Below are positions 20,980-33,865 of a stretch of 64,000 nt of DNA, in pieces. The stretch spans positions 57,637,001-57,701,000 of the forward strand of contig CANTUV010000033.1 of assembly GCA_947685225.1 (NCBI GenBank). The letters run 5' to 3'. Position 1 is the first letter of the stretch; each line of letters starts with the position of its first letter. The position numbers and the translations under genes were made by a program. The stretch comes from Garcia nutans. Taxonomy: Eukaryota; Streptophyta; Magnoliopsida; Malpighiales; Euphorbiaceae. The notes beneath the pieces were generated by a model. The model saw only the letters and a list, made by a program, of their open reading frames with translations. It was not told the origin of the DNA and did not search any database.

Positions 20980-23900
20980 ATGACGCTCAGCAGTGTGCCG
21001 GTAAACTTTTTTTTTTTCCCATTTATTGGTCAATTTTCTAGTTTTTTTCTGCTGGGTTTCAGAGAAATTTTGTTAAAGAATGAAACGGACATAAAAGTTG
21101 ATGCCTAATTAAATGACTGAGCATAAGACGTAGTTATAGTTAGTCAATGGGTTTTGATTTTCTTCAGGTTTAAAGAATTTGGATCATGATATTTAAACTG
21201 TATATTAGTTCTCTTTTCCCTTGCTTTTCTTCCACAAAATGGAGGTTGTGGATTTGTTTTCTCTTCTTAATACTCACCTCTGCAATCTTAAAAAGCATAT
21301 TATGCTAATGTTGTTTTTTTAATTTCAATTTCCTTTTATTTTCTTTGCTTGGTTTATATGAACCTTATTAAGGAAAAGAAAGACTCGAATGTGGAAGTTT
21401 GCTGGATGATTTTTAAATCCTGTTCATTCCTGGATCTTCACTTGTTGGAATTTTTTTTTTCTGGGTTCCAGTTGACTACTTTGGATCTTCAAATTGCGGA
21501 TGGAGCTCGAAGAAATTCGACTCTAATTTGTGCTCCGGTAATGGCAGAATCAGTTGATAAAATGTTTGTTCAGATGAGAAGGACCAAAGAACTCGGGGCT
21601 GACCTTGTTGAAATTCGAGTTGATTTCTTAAAAAATTTCAGTCCTCGGCGAGATCTTGAAGCCTTAATTAAGCAAAGTCCTTTACCAACTCTAATTACTT
21701 ATAGGTAATTCGATAAACAAAAAGTGATTCATTTTTTATGATTAAAATAGAATCTTAATGCTTAGGTTGAATATTTGCGAATGCAAATTTGTGTGTTGGC
21801 TTACTTTCCTTTATAAAGAAATTGTGTCAAAAATATATATCCACCTAGATTTTTAAACAATTAGCAAACAGAGAATTCTATTTCAGCTCCTAATCAAGTG
21901 TGAAAACTAAGGGATTTTAGTGGAAATACTGAGGATAATGTTATTCTTGTTTTTCTACCAAATGAAAGCTCAACTATTCCACATCAAATAGCTCAACTAT
22001 TCCAAGCCAAATAGTTAATAATCAACTTCGTAAGATTTTTGAACTGATTTTTCATGTACCAATGTCACTCCCGAGTTCATTTTGATTTGCTTAACATGCT
22101 TAAAAATTTAGCATGAATGATTTTTTCTCTTGGATTATTTGCCTTCTAGACCAAAGTGGGAAGGCGGCGAGTATGATGGTGATGAAAGTAAGCGCCAAGA
22201 AGCATTACGCCTGGCCATGGAATTGGGATCAGATTTTATTGATGTTGAACTAAAGGTTGAGCTACTAAATTGTGTATTATCTCTTGATTTGCAGTTGTCA
22301 TGGCAGTGTTCATGATCATGTTTTTGAAATGTTTAATTTTGCCACTTAAAGGTAGCTCATGAGTTCTTCAGTTCCATTCAAGGGAGGAAACCTGAAAAGA
22401 TCAAGATCATTGTCTCTTCTCACAATTATGAATATACTCCATCCATTGAGGACATCGGTGACCTTGTTGCCCAAATACAAGCTACTGGGGCTGACATAGT
22501 GAAGGTTGCAACAACGGCTCTAGACATTGTAGACAATGCACGAATATTGCAAGTTCTTGTGCATTCACAAGTAAGTAATTGATATGCAATGATGGGGCGT
22601 TATAAATGTTATTCTTCCATATGCCAAATGCCCTGCTACATAATATGCCATGTGATATTATAGTATATGGGAAATATCATATGACAATTAAATTTGTTTG
22701 TGACATCATCAGAATGCATCATCTGCTGCCAATTTATGTTATAACTCCTCTTTCTTAGCTGCAAAATTGTTTTTTTTCTCTGGTTTAAGAAACCACCAAA
22801 AATATAAAGTTGTCTACAAAGTCTTTATAAGCTTGATGAATGATTCTCTAGTTCAATCATAGGTTCCAATGATAGGGCTCGTTATGGGTGAGAGAGGTTT
22901 GATGTCAAGAATACTTGCTGCAAAATATGGAGGATTTCTCACTTTTGGTTCAATTGAGGCAGGAGTAGTATCTGCTCCTGGGCAACCAACCATTAAAGAT
23001 TTATTGGATCTTTATAATCTCAGACAGATAGGGGCTGATACCAGAGTACATGGTGTTATTGGAAATCCTATTGGTCACAGCAAAAGTCCTCACCTCTACA
23101 ATGCAGCATTTAAGTCAGTTGGTTTTAATGGAATTTATCTGCCTCTTCTGGTTGACAATGTGGCAAATTACATATCTACATATTCATCTTCAGACTTTGT
23201 TGGATACAGGTAAAATTTCCTAAAAAAATGTTTCATGTAGTATGAGTCATTTTTCTTGTTTCATTTTAGAGTCTTATAATGATGAAAGTGAAATAATCTA
23301 CTTTTTTGCCCAAATATAAGTTTTCCAGCAGGTCCATTTGCATTTAGTAAGTGCATTATTTTTGGAAGAAAACTTTTGAGATATGTTTCTTAGTCTTGTA
23401 TTCATAATTTCATACATCACAAGCACACCATCTTCAAATTTGTGAATTTCAGAAGCTTTGCCAATTAAAACTTTTATGAGCTAAAACATCTTCAAAGAAG
23501 TGTTTGTTCTAGTCAATATAATAGATTCTTCAAATCCTTGAAGCTCTCCGATTGATTCCTTTGTAAATAAAGGTAATTTTGATTGATATGAAATGCAGTT
23601 ATACCATTCCTCACAAGGAAGCTGGACTTAAGTGCTGCAATGAGATCGATCCAGTTGCCCAGGTTCTTAAATATCTAGTTAATTTATGGAATTTTTGATA
23701 TTTATTGTATTTTTTATTATCATCACACTTCAAGATAAAAAAATTTGTTCCATGTTTTCAAATGTTTAGCTGAAGTTCAATTTTTGCAGGCAATAGGCGC
23801 TATTAGTTGCATGATCAGGAGACCAACTGATGGGAAGTTGATAGGATACAATGTTGACTACGTTGGAGCTATAGGAGCTATAGAAGAGGCATTACGAGGT

Positions 23901-25327
23901 ATGCTATGCGTCTTAGTGTCATATTCTGTTTAAACTTTCTTTGAAATTGAATTAATTTACATTCTCAACAATTTTCGTGCAGCATCAAATGGTGCCTTTG
24001 TTTCCAATTCCCCCTTGGCTGGTAAACTCTTTGTTGTCATGGGAGCTGGTGGAGCTGGAAAGGCTCTTGCTTATGGTGGATATGAGAAGGGAGCAAGAGT
24101 TGTTGTTGCCAATCGCACATATGGTGGGTATTTGCAATGGATTTCCTTATCAGTATTTAATAGCTTTTACCGGAAAAGTTTAATGAATAAAATGGTAAAA
24201 GATATCTGATAATTCAGAATAGGAGCTTTGTCTGTCTATAGCAGAGGAATCATAAAAGGTTTTCCATAACTTATTAGTACAGAATAAATTTCTCTCTTTT
24301 ATGAGTTATGTTGATTGCTAAGACTTAAGAGAACCAAATTTAAGCCGAAAGCTTTGAGGCATGCCAAAGGTAAGGTTTTGATAAAATAAAAAAGATAATC
24401 TCTCTCTCTGTCCAAGTGATTTAATTCCAAATGTTGCAGTATCCACTGAAACTAAAAAAAAAATCATTCTGAAAAATATTGTCATGATCTTCTGAAGGAC
24501 TTATTAGATACTTGTTTTTCATGTTGGAAATATTCATATATGTATTATTATTTTATTAATAGTAATCACTTTCTTGGATGAACAATGATTTGCCTTATTT
24601 GCTAAGTGCTAATTCAACAATTGCTTTGTTCTCTTCTGACCAGAAAAAGCCAAAGAACTTGCCAATAAAGTTGGAGGACAAGCAATTACTCTAGCTGAAC
24701 TGAAAGATTTTCATCCAGAGGAGGGAATGATCCTTGCAAATACCACATCAGTTGGAATGAAACCAAGAATTGATGATACACCCCTTCCTAAGGTTTTGCT
24801 CCTGCATCTTTTTGTTGTTTTTACTCGAATGCCAAAGAATGTTTTGCATCAATTCTCATGGATGCATTAAACAATCAAATTGTTTCATTTATGCGGTGGT
24901 TAAGTGAAAATTAGTCTGATGTATGGGAAGCTGTCATCAGTCATCATTTTCTTGATGAGTAAATCAAGAAGCCATTTTTATAATCTTACTATTCTCTTCA
25001 TTTGCAGGAAGCTCTGAAACACTACTCCTTGGTCTTTGATGCAATTTACACACCAAAATTAACCAGGCTATTAAGAGAAGCACAAGAATCCGGTGCCATA
25101 ACCGTTTACGGAACAGAGATGTTCATCAACCAAGCATTTGTACAGTTTGAAAGATTCACTGGTTTGCCAGGTGAAAAGAAATTCCCAGCCTCAATCAAAA
25201 ACTGATCTAAAATCTGACCAATACTTTTTACATTCTGTTGTTCTTTATTTTCATTTTTCATTTTTCATTTTCTATTTTTGCAGCACCAAAACAACTAATT
25301 AGAGATGTGTTAGCAAGAAATACATAA
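20980..25327 (+). CDS. DQD/SDH: Bifunctional 3-dehydroquinate dehydratase/shikimate dehydrogenase, 531 aa
   Basis: Catalyses steps 3 and 4 of the shikimate pathway in the plastid (dehydroquinate to dehydroshikimate to shikimate). Eleven exons: 20980-21000, 21472-21704, 22150-22255, 22352-22570, 22863-23209, 23599-23662, 23790-23898, 23983-24123, 24644-24792, 25008-25170, 25284-25327. The total is 1596 nt with consistent phases. The start in the 21-nt first exon (MTLSSVP) is supported by the same mini-exon in the pseudogene. The dehydratase domain (about 20-240) has catalytic His (VSSHNYE) and Lys (ADIVKVATTA). The SDH domain has HSKSP, YTIPHKE with catalytic Lys, GAGGAGKA and the NADP motif ANRTY. 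Odd: the segment normally GAVNT is GAISC and GYNTD is GYNVD, so the Asn406, Thr407 and Thr422 equivalents (Arabidopsis numbering) are Ser, Cys and Val. No long transit peptide is visible, so targeting is open. Shikimate activity may be modified. Confidence 0.95.
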
Positions 25328-28300
25328 GAAGAAATTATTCCAAGTGAATCTTCCTTGTAGCTGAATCCATTTGTCCATTATAATGCAACCATCTGCTCAA
25401 TTATTCTGTTGTATCAATAAATTTTCTTTTATGAGAAAAACCTTTGATAATTGTCAATTTCATGCTAGGTTGTTTGAATGTTGCTGTAGGTAAGTTAGTA
25501 ACGTGATGGAAAAAATTCATGTAGCCGGTTCCGATTCTATTTAACATTTTTATTCTTTAGTAAAGCTAGATTATTTTTGTTTCTTCAATTTTTTTACCTT
25601 AAATATTGTATCCGGTACTGAGTTGCCAATTTAAGTCAAAATACAAATTAAATTATCAAATTATATAAGTATAGTTCAAACTCAATATTTACTAATATAA
25701 GTGAGATATTCAAGGCAATGAACCTTTTAAATCTTTACTACAAATCAGCGATATTTTCTATCACTAAAAGAATCAGATTTATCATCTTAAACGATTTTGT
25801 TTCGAAGTTTTTTTTTATTATATATATATTTATATATTCGTTTTTGTGGTTAAATTTTCTAAATTTAACATATAGTTCCCAGTTTTCTTAAAATAAGCCC
25901 ATCATTGAATGTGATTAATTTCATTTTTTTTTAATTATTTCATATAGTTCCTCAAAATAAATAAATTTTTGCAATATATTTATTAAAATTTGCAAAATCG
26001 GCTCATAAACACTTTTTTTAGCCGCACTGATGCCACATCCCACATCGTAAAAATTTGGCAACAGCTTCTTATGTTAATTACCATTGTTTTAAGGATTAAT
26101 TCCGAATTGGTTGTCTAGTTCTTTGTAGTACGCTTTTTTTTTTTTCCCTTGTCTTAGTTAAATAGTTTTTTATAAAATTTTTGTGGTATTTAATTGAATC
26201 TTATATTTTTATATTTAATATGTAAAATAAATATTTATTTCAATTTCATACATTTAATTTTTAAACATTAAATCAAATTTTGTCAAAAATTAGGAAATTT
26301 TATAAATTGACAAAATTATATGACTGCGTTTTTTAACTGAAAATTCCACTCTTTCCATCACAATCTCCCTTCCATCTTTCACTTTCCCTATTTCTCCTCT
26401 TTTTTTCGCATATTTTCTTTCCCTTGCCCTTTCCCTTCTCCTTCCTACGACGCTCCTTCTTGTCTTATTTAATCAGATGTTTTAAATTTAATATAATTTA
26501 TTATGGAAAATTATTTTCAAATAAATTTTATTTAAAAAGATGATTAATATAAATTAGATTTTTTAAAAATTTTATTAATATAAAACAAAGTTAAAATTAT
26601 GACTTGGATTATTCGCTTTTAGCGGATAAATAAAAAAAAATGATGTGAAGCCCAAATTAAAAAATTTGAAAAAACATATATATATATAATGGTCTGTTAG
26701 TTGTAGAAAATATTTTCTTGAAGCAATCTATATGAATCAAAATGAAAAATAAAGTAATTTTTTAAAATTTAACTATTAGCTAATAATATAAAAAATTATT
26801 TCATAAATTTTTAAATGAAAAATATTTCAAACTAAGCAATGAACTCAGTTTTTTTATTTTCCATTTTTCTCTATATATTTTTTTTTTGAAAATTAGCACT
26901 CGTTTTTCATAATTAAACAGTCTCCAAGTAGTTATTTAGTTGTGCAGAATATTTTTTTATTTTAATTTTTAAGGTTATTTTTATTTTTCAAATTTTTATT
27001 TTCTAGTTATTTTCAAATCGAAATTTTAAAATTTTAAAAATGTATTTACTTGATGTCGTCTTCTGATTGAAAATAAAAATAAAAAAGCTTAAATGGGAGC
27101 ATGTTGTCTAGGAGTCCTTATTTTCTATTTTAAAAGTAATTAAAACTATATTTTTAAATTCAATTATTATTTTCTAATTTTTCAAGTGAAAAATATTTAT
27201 AACTCAACAGTCAACTATATTTTTATTTTTATTTTTCTTAAAAAAATTAGAAAATAAGGGTTATTTTCCACAATCAGACAACCCATGTTCACCAATTTAT
27301 AATATAGTGATAACTATGCGGCCATACAATAGGACACCCGTCAAGCTCGGCCTACTCGCTTGACATTTTATATATAGGCCCGGCTGGGCTCAAACCCTAT
27401 CAATATCAATATTTTGTTTGAACGTATTTACTTTATGTTTTTTACAAAAATATAAAAAAAATTAAAAAAAATTTAAATTTACCATATTTATAAAATATTT
27501 ATTAAAATATCAAAATTTATAAAATATTTACTAAAATATTAAATTTTTATTAATTTACAAAAAAAATTTAATGAATTTATAATTAATTTATAATAAATTT
27601 ATAAAATTTATACAGTTTATAATAATTTTATAATAAAATAACTAAAATATTTTTAATAAAAAAATAAAAAATTTTAAAAGTATTATGAAGGGTATTATTT
27701 TTTCATTTACTTTTTATGAGTATGATCCAACCCAATCCGCATATCACACCCATATATATATTTCAAAAATATATATTTCTTAAAATCCATATAAACACAT
27801 ATATATATATATAATGATACAAAATTTAAAGTTCAATTTTTATGCTGAAATTATGTGCATATAACTTTCATACATTAATAATTTACTAGCCAAAAAAAAA
27901 CTATTAATGGTATATTAAATATGTGGGGGATAATACTCATTAATTATAATATGCAGCATGTTATACGAATATAATTATTCATCGCCTATTATAAATTAAG
28001 AATTAATAACATTTTATTCTAATGACAGATCTAAAACATCTCAAACACTTATTTTTTTTTTAATTTTAATTGAATGCATAGATTTAAACTGGATTGAACT
28101 AAACTCATATTATGTAAATATTTACCAGATTAATCTTAAATAAGAAAAATAAAATATTTTTCTAACCGAACCAGATTCAATCATATAAAATTTAGTATAT
28201 ATTAAGTTTGGCCCAAACTCAATTTAGCCGATGATACAGTAATAAGTGTATATTTCATTTATCATATATATAAAATTTAGTAAATATACAGTTTGGCCCA

Positions 28301-28600
28301 AACTCAATTTAGCCAAACCCATAACTAGATATAGTAATGAGTGTATATTTCATTTATCATATATACAAAATTTAGTATATATTAAGTATGGCCCAAATTC
28401 AATTTAGCCGAACTCATAACTAAATATAGTAATAAGTGTATATTTCATTTATCATATATTCAGGATCAATACTTCTTCCATCCTCATATTAAAAAATTAT
28501 ATATAAGTGATTAGGGTCTTGGATCTTTCTAGACACTTACAAAAAAATCATAATTAAAAAAATTTCAAAAAATTGCAATCTACCTTTTAAGAAGGAAAAA
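25328..28600. other. Intergenic AT-rich spacer
   Basis: No gene supported. It includes pyrimidine-rich DNA at 26340-26460, long AT-rich runs, a ggcccggctgggctc stretch at about 27310-27410 resembling a degenerate repeat, and a tandem repeat at 28187-28460 listed separately. Confidence 0.5.
28187..28460. repeat. Tandem repeat, 3 imperfect copies of about 86-95 bp
   Basis: Each unit contains the sequence ggcccaaa(c/t)tcaatttagcc followed by agtaat(a/g)agtgtatatttc and atttatcatatat. The ggccca motif recurs at about 28210, 28296 and 28390. It lies some 350-400 bases upstream of the J-protein leader. Confidence 0.75.
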
Positions 28601-28639
28601 ATGGGAAATAGAATAAATATAGAAAACATATTAGGAGAA

Positions 28640-29865
28640 AAAAAAATTTCCCACAAACACCCAAAGTCTCTTTCTTTCTCTCTCTTTCTTTCTCACAGTT
28701 TCTCTCTATCTCTGCTTCTCCCTCCCCACCAAAAAAAAAAATTCACTATCTCTTCCCGCTGTTCTTTCCCTCCTCTTTCTCTCTCCACCACCTCTCTTTT
28801 ATTTTATTTTATTTTTCTAAAACTAGTGAATAATCGAACAGAGACAGCCCCAAGTAAGTCAACCTCTTTCTCTTTCTCTTTCACGTTTTTCCATTTCAAT
28901 TTGATAGGGTTTATGTTCTGTTTTGTCAATTGCTTTTCTCTTGCTGTACATTTTGGCCTGCATGTTATTACATTCTTTCACTTGTGAGTACATTTCCGTT
29001 TCTAGGGTTTTTATATGTGTATTTCAGATTCTTTTTGGTAAATTGATTATAGATTATCTCTTTTTTTTCAAATGTTTGTTTTCATGTTGTTTCTCTTTTG
29101 CTCTCATTTTGGTTGTAGGAAGGTTTTTCTGTGTTATAATTTTGTTGCTTGGTTTGTTAATATATGACTATGTTTAGTTGCTGTTGAACTTCATTTTGCT
29201 ATTGCTCGACATTTTTTCTTACTTTGCTTACTATTCGTTCTGCTAGACTCAGTTAGCGATATATGTGCAAATTGACGCACATACAGAATGTAAGATTTAG
29301 ATGTAGATATTCAACTTTGTTTTTGTTTTCCTTTCCTAAAGGTTATTAAGAATTGAAAATGTTTTATGCTTGGTATACTTAGATGACTTGATGAGTTTTT
29401 CTGTGATTTCAGATAAATTTATTTTAGACTTTCTGGATTTTTTTCATATTTCAATTCTTCTTCGTTTTTCTTTTCTTTTTGCGTATATGAATATATATGG
29501 TTTTTGAAGTCTTTAAATGTTTTAGGTTCAAACATTGTTGTTATAGAAAAGTGAGACTGTTGCTTGCCTAGGGGAGATTGTTCCATGGTAAAAGGTCAGC
29601 GCTTTCTATCTCATTTATTCCCATGTTTTGACGAACTTGATTTTGTTTTTTGAACGGCAGATGGATTTTTGTTTTCTAATGCATTGTTGACAATGCATAG
29701 TGGAAATTTTGGGCTAAACTTGCTTGTCTTATATTGATGCAGTGTGAAGATTTTGGATGGTTGTTGGAGTCTGGACAGACGGGGCAAGAGAAGTTGCCTG
29801 CTATTTTAACTTTACCCACCATAAGCAACGGCATCTGATTGGATATTCTTGGGGCACAGTTGACC
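28640..29865 (+). other. 5' leader and leader intron of J-protein gene
   Basis: A CT-rich leader (about 28665-28850, dense tctctttctttctc) is followed by a donor-like ccaag|gtaagt-type site at about 28851 and an acceptor gatgcag ending at about 29742. The second leader exon then runs into the ATG at 29866. Open frames in this leader are low complexity and were not called. Confidence 0.6.
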
Positions 29866-32800
29866 ATGGAGTGCAACAAAGAGGAGGCCATCAGAGCAAA
29901 GGAAATTGCAGAAACAAAAATGAAAAATGGGGATTTTGTCGGAGCACTACGAATTGCTCTAAAGGCACGCCAACTGCATCCTGATCTTGATAACATTTCC
30001 CAGTTAGTAATGATCTGTGAGGTTCATTGTTCTGCACAAAATAAACTAAATGAGTCAGAAATGGATTGGTATGGAATTCTTCAAATCGAGCAATTCTCAG
30101 ATGAGTCTGTTGTCAAGAAGCAATTCAGAAAGCTTGCGCTCTCACTTCATCCAGACAAGAATAAGTTTGCTGGTGCAGAGGCCGCGTTCAAGTTGATAGG
30201 TGAAGCCAATAGGGTGCTCACCGACCCTGCCAAACGCTCTGTGTATGACATGAAGTGTAGAGGTGCGCTGAGACAAGTTGCAGCTAAGTTGACACCTGAT
30301 CATTCAAATAGGAGCTCTGTTGCCAAGAAACAGCATGGGACTGCAAACAGGTTTTCTAATGCTCCTCATTCTCAGTACATGAGCTCACATGCTTATCAGC
30401 GGCCACAGCAGCCAACATTCTGGACGTCCTGCCACTCTTGTAGCATGAGGTACCAATATTTTGGAGAATATCTTGATAAAATGTTACGTTGTCAAAATTG
30501 TCATCAGCCTTTTATTGCTCGTGATCTTGGTATTCCACCTGGGAGTCAGTTCTTCAACGAGAAGAGTGTTCCATATCAGGGTGGTCCTTCTAAAGTTATG
30601 CTACAAAAGAATGCAGGAAAGCCTTCTGGTGTGAGTTTTCCACATGGGTTTTCAGGATCAGATCCAGCACCTAAGGCAGGGGCTGCGGATGTTGGTGGGG
30701 GTTCTAAACCCAAAGAAGTGAAGGTAGAAAATATTGCTGAAATCAGGGGGGGATCTAAGCCACGGGAGAAAGTGAATGAGCATGTGGATTTGGGAGCTGG
30801 GAAGGGAGGTGCTAGTAACAAGAGAGACAGGAAGTCACTAGAGGAATCCAGTGATGATTTTGACGAAGGCAGCAGTTCTGGGAGTGAAGAAAATATGGAT
30901 ATTGAAGAAAATGGCAGCAATCTTTCTGCACAGAATTCTGGACAGAATGATAGCCATCAATGTAGGAGATCTTCAAGGCAGAAGCAGCATGTGTTTTACA
31001 AGGAAGATGTAAGTGATGATGATTTTGTCGCCCCTCCTTCAAAAAGATCTAGGGGGAGCAGTTCATCTGGTATGGCTGATATAGAGATGAAAAGGTCAAG
31101 TGCAGATAGTAATTTGCGGAAAGAAGATAATTCAGCTGGTTTTGCCGCTGTGTTGAATAGAAACGATAAAAAGGTCAAACAAAAAGCAAGTTCCAGTGTT
31201 GAAGAGAGATCATTGAACAAGAAAAGCAAAACTGGAGATTTCAAGACTAAAGGAACAGATACAGAATTGGAGGATAGTGATGAAAAAGCCAGTGTTGGAA
31301 CATTTAAGTTAAATTCGAATGAAGCACTAGAATCAGAAGTCTTTGTATGTCCTGATGCTGACTTCACTAATTTTGAGAATCTTAGGGCTGCAGAAAATTC
31401 TTTTTCTGTTAATCAAATATGGGCTATTTATGATTCAGTTGATGGTATGCCCAGATTTTATGCACGGATCAAGAAAGTGTACACGCCTAGGTTCAAGCTT
31501 GAGATAACCTGGCTAGAGGCAACCTCAAATAACAAAGCCGAGAAACATTGGTGTGATGCAGATTTGCCTGTTGGTTGTGGCATGTATGAGAATGGGCATA
31601 GTGAAAAAACGGTAGATCGTCAAATGTTCTCTCATCTAATGTGTATGGATGCTGAACGCAAACGAACTTACCTGATATATCCTAAGAGGGGTGAAATTTG
31701 GGCTCTCTTTAAGGATTGGGACATTGCATGGAGTTCTGATCCAGAAAAGCATAAGCCTCCTTACCAATATGAATTCGTGGAGATCCTGACAGATTTTAAG
31801 GAGGGTGTTGGTATTGGTGTTGCGTATTTGGGCAAGGTGAAAGGATTTGTTAGTATTTTTCAGCAGGCTCACTGTAATGATGTTCTCTCATTTTGCATAC
31901 CATCAGATGAACTTTACAGATTTTCTCACCGAATTCCCTCATTTGAAATGACTGGCCAGGAAGGAGAAGGTGTCCCCAAAGGATCTTTTGAACTTGATAC
32001 TGCTGCTCTGCCTACTAGCCTTTTTGATCTCGGTGATAAGGTTGGGAAGGAAAAGTTGGCTGCTGAAGTAGTAAGTTCATATTCAATGTCCTCCGAAAAT
32101 AAATTGGAGCCCATGAAGGGCTCTGATAAGGTTTGCAGTACTAAAAATTTCAAAAGTGGTCCTGAAGAAGGAACTTCAGCTCTTAGAAGATCTCTTAGAT
32201 CTCCAAAAGAGTCAACTGGGACATGCAGTGATGTCAATCAAGTTGATGCGGGTCAACAAGCCAAAGATGAGGATGTTAACAGAGTTTCAAGTCATGAAAG
32301 TGAAGGAATTCATACTTCTTTCCAGGCTAGTGAGAATATCACAACCCACAAGAAACAGGAGAAGAGAAAACCTACAGCAGATGCCTTGACACCTAGACAA
32401 TCTCCAAGAGATTTAGGCAAGAGAAATAATCAAGTGCATGCAAGTGGGTCTACAACAGAAGACGCAAATAAGCATGTTGCAGATAACGGTGATGATGGAC
32501 ATGGCCAATCAGGTGCTTCCTCGTGTCAGCCTGATGATAAAATGCATTTAGATGTGAAGGATGGAAGTTTAGACAGTTGCAAGGAAGGCCAAAAGTCTTC
32601 AGGTTGTAGAGTCATAGAAGTAGAGAGGTATGACTTCAAGAAAGAAAAATCGGAGGATAAATTTCAGGAGAACCAAATATGGGCAGTGTTTGATGATAAA
32701 GATGGGCTACCCAGGAATTACGCTCAAGTTAAGAAGATTGAATCTACTAGCGCTGGTCTCAGATTGTACGTGTTAATGCTTGAAGCTTGCTTATCCCGCT

Positions 32801-33279
32801 TACCCCAAAAAGACAATAAGCAACCTGTTGCTTGTGGGACATTTAAAGTTAAAGATAAAATTGAAGTTCTTTCTGTTACTGAATTTTCTCATAGGATGAA
32901 AGAAAAACCAGTAGGAAAGAATAGATATGAAATTTATCCTAGAAAAGGTGAGATCTGGGCAGTATATAAGAACTGGGATGCTGACTTGATGTGTTCAGAC
33001 AAGAGGACAGGTGAATGTGACATTGTTGAAGTGGTAGAAGATAATGATGGTGGCGTGAAAGTTATAGTTCTGAAGTGTGTGAATGGATCTGAACGTTTTT
33101 ACATGGCTCCAAGAAGATTTAAAAAAGGTGGTTTTATGGACATACCTCGAGCAGAGTTTGCTAGATTTTCTCATCGGTGTTTAGCTTCCCATCTGGCGGG
33201 AGAGAAAGATAGTCGCCTGAGAGGCTCCTGGGAGCTTGATCCTTCATCAGTTCCTGGTTCTATAATTGTGGTGGAGTAA
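29866..33279 (+). CDS. J-domain (DnaJ) protein with two DUF3444 domains, 1137 aa
   Basis: Large plant-specific J-protein encoded by one uninterrupted exon. I start at the ATG at 29866 (MECNKEEAIRAKEIAE), the usual N-terminus of this family; the frame is open slightly further upstream but without ATG. Domains: an N-terminal helical segment (1-60); a J-domain (about 66-130) with HPD at 95-97, needed to stimulate Hsp70 ATPase; a small zinc-finger-like module with Cys189/192 and Cys209/212 (SCHSCSMRY, RCQNCHQPF); a long acidic/basic low-complexity linker with KKSK and SRRSSRQKQ patches that look like nuclear signals; and two DUF3444 domains (about 502-718 and 921-1130), each opening with NQIWA(I/V)(Y/F)D and containing the KRGEIWAL or RKGEIWAV motif and a SHR segment. 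Known role: a co-chaperone class, with cellular function mostly unassigned. Confidence 0.95.
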   Translation: MECNKEEAIRAKEIAETKMKNGDFVGALRIALKARQLHPDLDNISQLVMICEVHCSAQNKLNESEMDWYGILQIEQFSDESVVKKQFRKLALSLHPDKNKFAGAEAAFKLIGEANRVLTDPAKRSVYDMKCRGALRQVAAKLTPDHSNRSSVAKKQHGTANRFSNAPHSQYMSSHAYQRPQQPTFWTSCHSCSMRYQYFGEYLDKMLRCQNCHQPFIARDLGIPPGSQFFNEKSVPYQGGPSKVMLQKNAGKPSGVSFPHGFSGSDPAPKAGAADVGGGSKPKEVKVENIAEIRGGSKPREKVNEHVDLGAGKGGASNKRDRKSLEESSDDFDEGSSSGSEENMDIEENGSNLSAQNSGQNDSHQCRRSSRQKQHVFYKEDVSDDDFVAPPSKRSRGSSSSGMADIEMKRSSADSNLRKEDNSAGFAAVLNRNDKKVKQKASSSVEERSLNKKSKTGDFKTKGTDTELEDSDEKASVGTFKLNSNEALESEVFVCPDADFTNFENLRAAENSFSVNQIWAIYDSVDGMPRFYARIKKVYTPRFKLEITWLEATSNNKAEKHWCDADLPVGCGMYENGHSEKTVDRQMFSHLMCMDAERKRTYLIYPKRGEIWALFKDWDIAWSSDPEKHKPPYQYEFVEILTDFKEGVGIGVAYLGKVKGFVSIFQQAHCNDVLSFCIPSDELYRFSHRIPSFEMTGQEGEGVPKGSFELDTAALPTSLFDLGDKVGKEKLAAEVVSSYSMSSENKLEPMKGSDKVCSTKNFKSGPEEGTSALRRSLRSPKESTGTCSDVNQVDAGQQAKDEDVNRVSSHESEGIHTSFQASENITTHKKQEKRKPTADALTPRQSPRDLGKRNNQVHASGSTTEDANKHVADNGDDGHGQSGASSCQPDDKMHLDVKDGSLDSCKEGQKSSGCRVIEVERYDFKKEKSEDKFQENQIWAVFDDKDGLPRNYAQVKKIESTSAGLRLYVLMLEACLSRLPQKDNKQPVACGTFKVKDKIEVLSVTEFSHRMKEKPVGKNRYEIYPRKGEIWAVYKNWDADLMCSDKRTGECDIVEVVEDNDGGVKVIVLKCVNGSERFYMAPRRFKKGGFMDIPRAEFARFSHRCLASHLAGEKDSRLRGSWELDPSSVPGSIIVVE

Positions 33280-33865
33280 ATGGGGGGGTTATTCTAGTTT
33301 TTCCCTTCAGTTTAACTAACTGGGGCTGCTGTCAAGTTGTTCCCTGTGAAAACAAGTGAAATTAAGTAATTAGAATCGTTGGCCATAAGGGTTTTAATTG
33401 TTTGTTGTTTACATGTCTGTTCTGTAGCTTCTTGGATGACAAACTAGTGTTTTTTGGAAATTTAACCTCAAAGCCACTTCCTTGGAGTGATTTTGTGTAC
33501 TCTGATGCTCATGCCTGCAAACTTGTAAGCAAAGACATGTTCTCATGACATGAATGAAAGACTTAGCGGTGTTTCAGGATTATTTCTGGTTTTGTTTTTG
33601 GCTTTTCTCAGCAAGTATCGAAATGTAGAACTAGGGTCTTGGTGGGCACATACCATCTACCAATCGTAGTAACATTCTAATTAGTAATTAGTAGAAATTT
33701 GCACCTGTGATGAATGGAAAATTTTGTTGCTCAATAGACAATGCACATTTTAGCTTTTCTTTCAATTTGCTATATTTATATATTGCTATTTTAAGCATGG
33801 AATTGGATTATTTAAAGTAGTTTTGATTAAAAAATAACTTTTTTTCACAACTTCGAAACATCGAA
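33280..33865 (+). other. 3' UTR of J-protein gene and spacer
   Basis: Non-coding. The first few hundred bases are the likely 3' UTR. No other gene is seen before the tRNA. Confidence 0.5.

Noticed and set aside
28601..29177. Open frames in the CT-rich region
   Set aside because: They are low-complexity Ser/Phe/Leu translations of the J-protein leader and its intron.
29839..29865. Nine-codon upstream extension of the J-protein
   Set aside because: It lacks an ATG; the family N-terminus starts at the Met at 29866.
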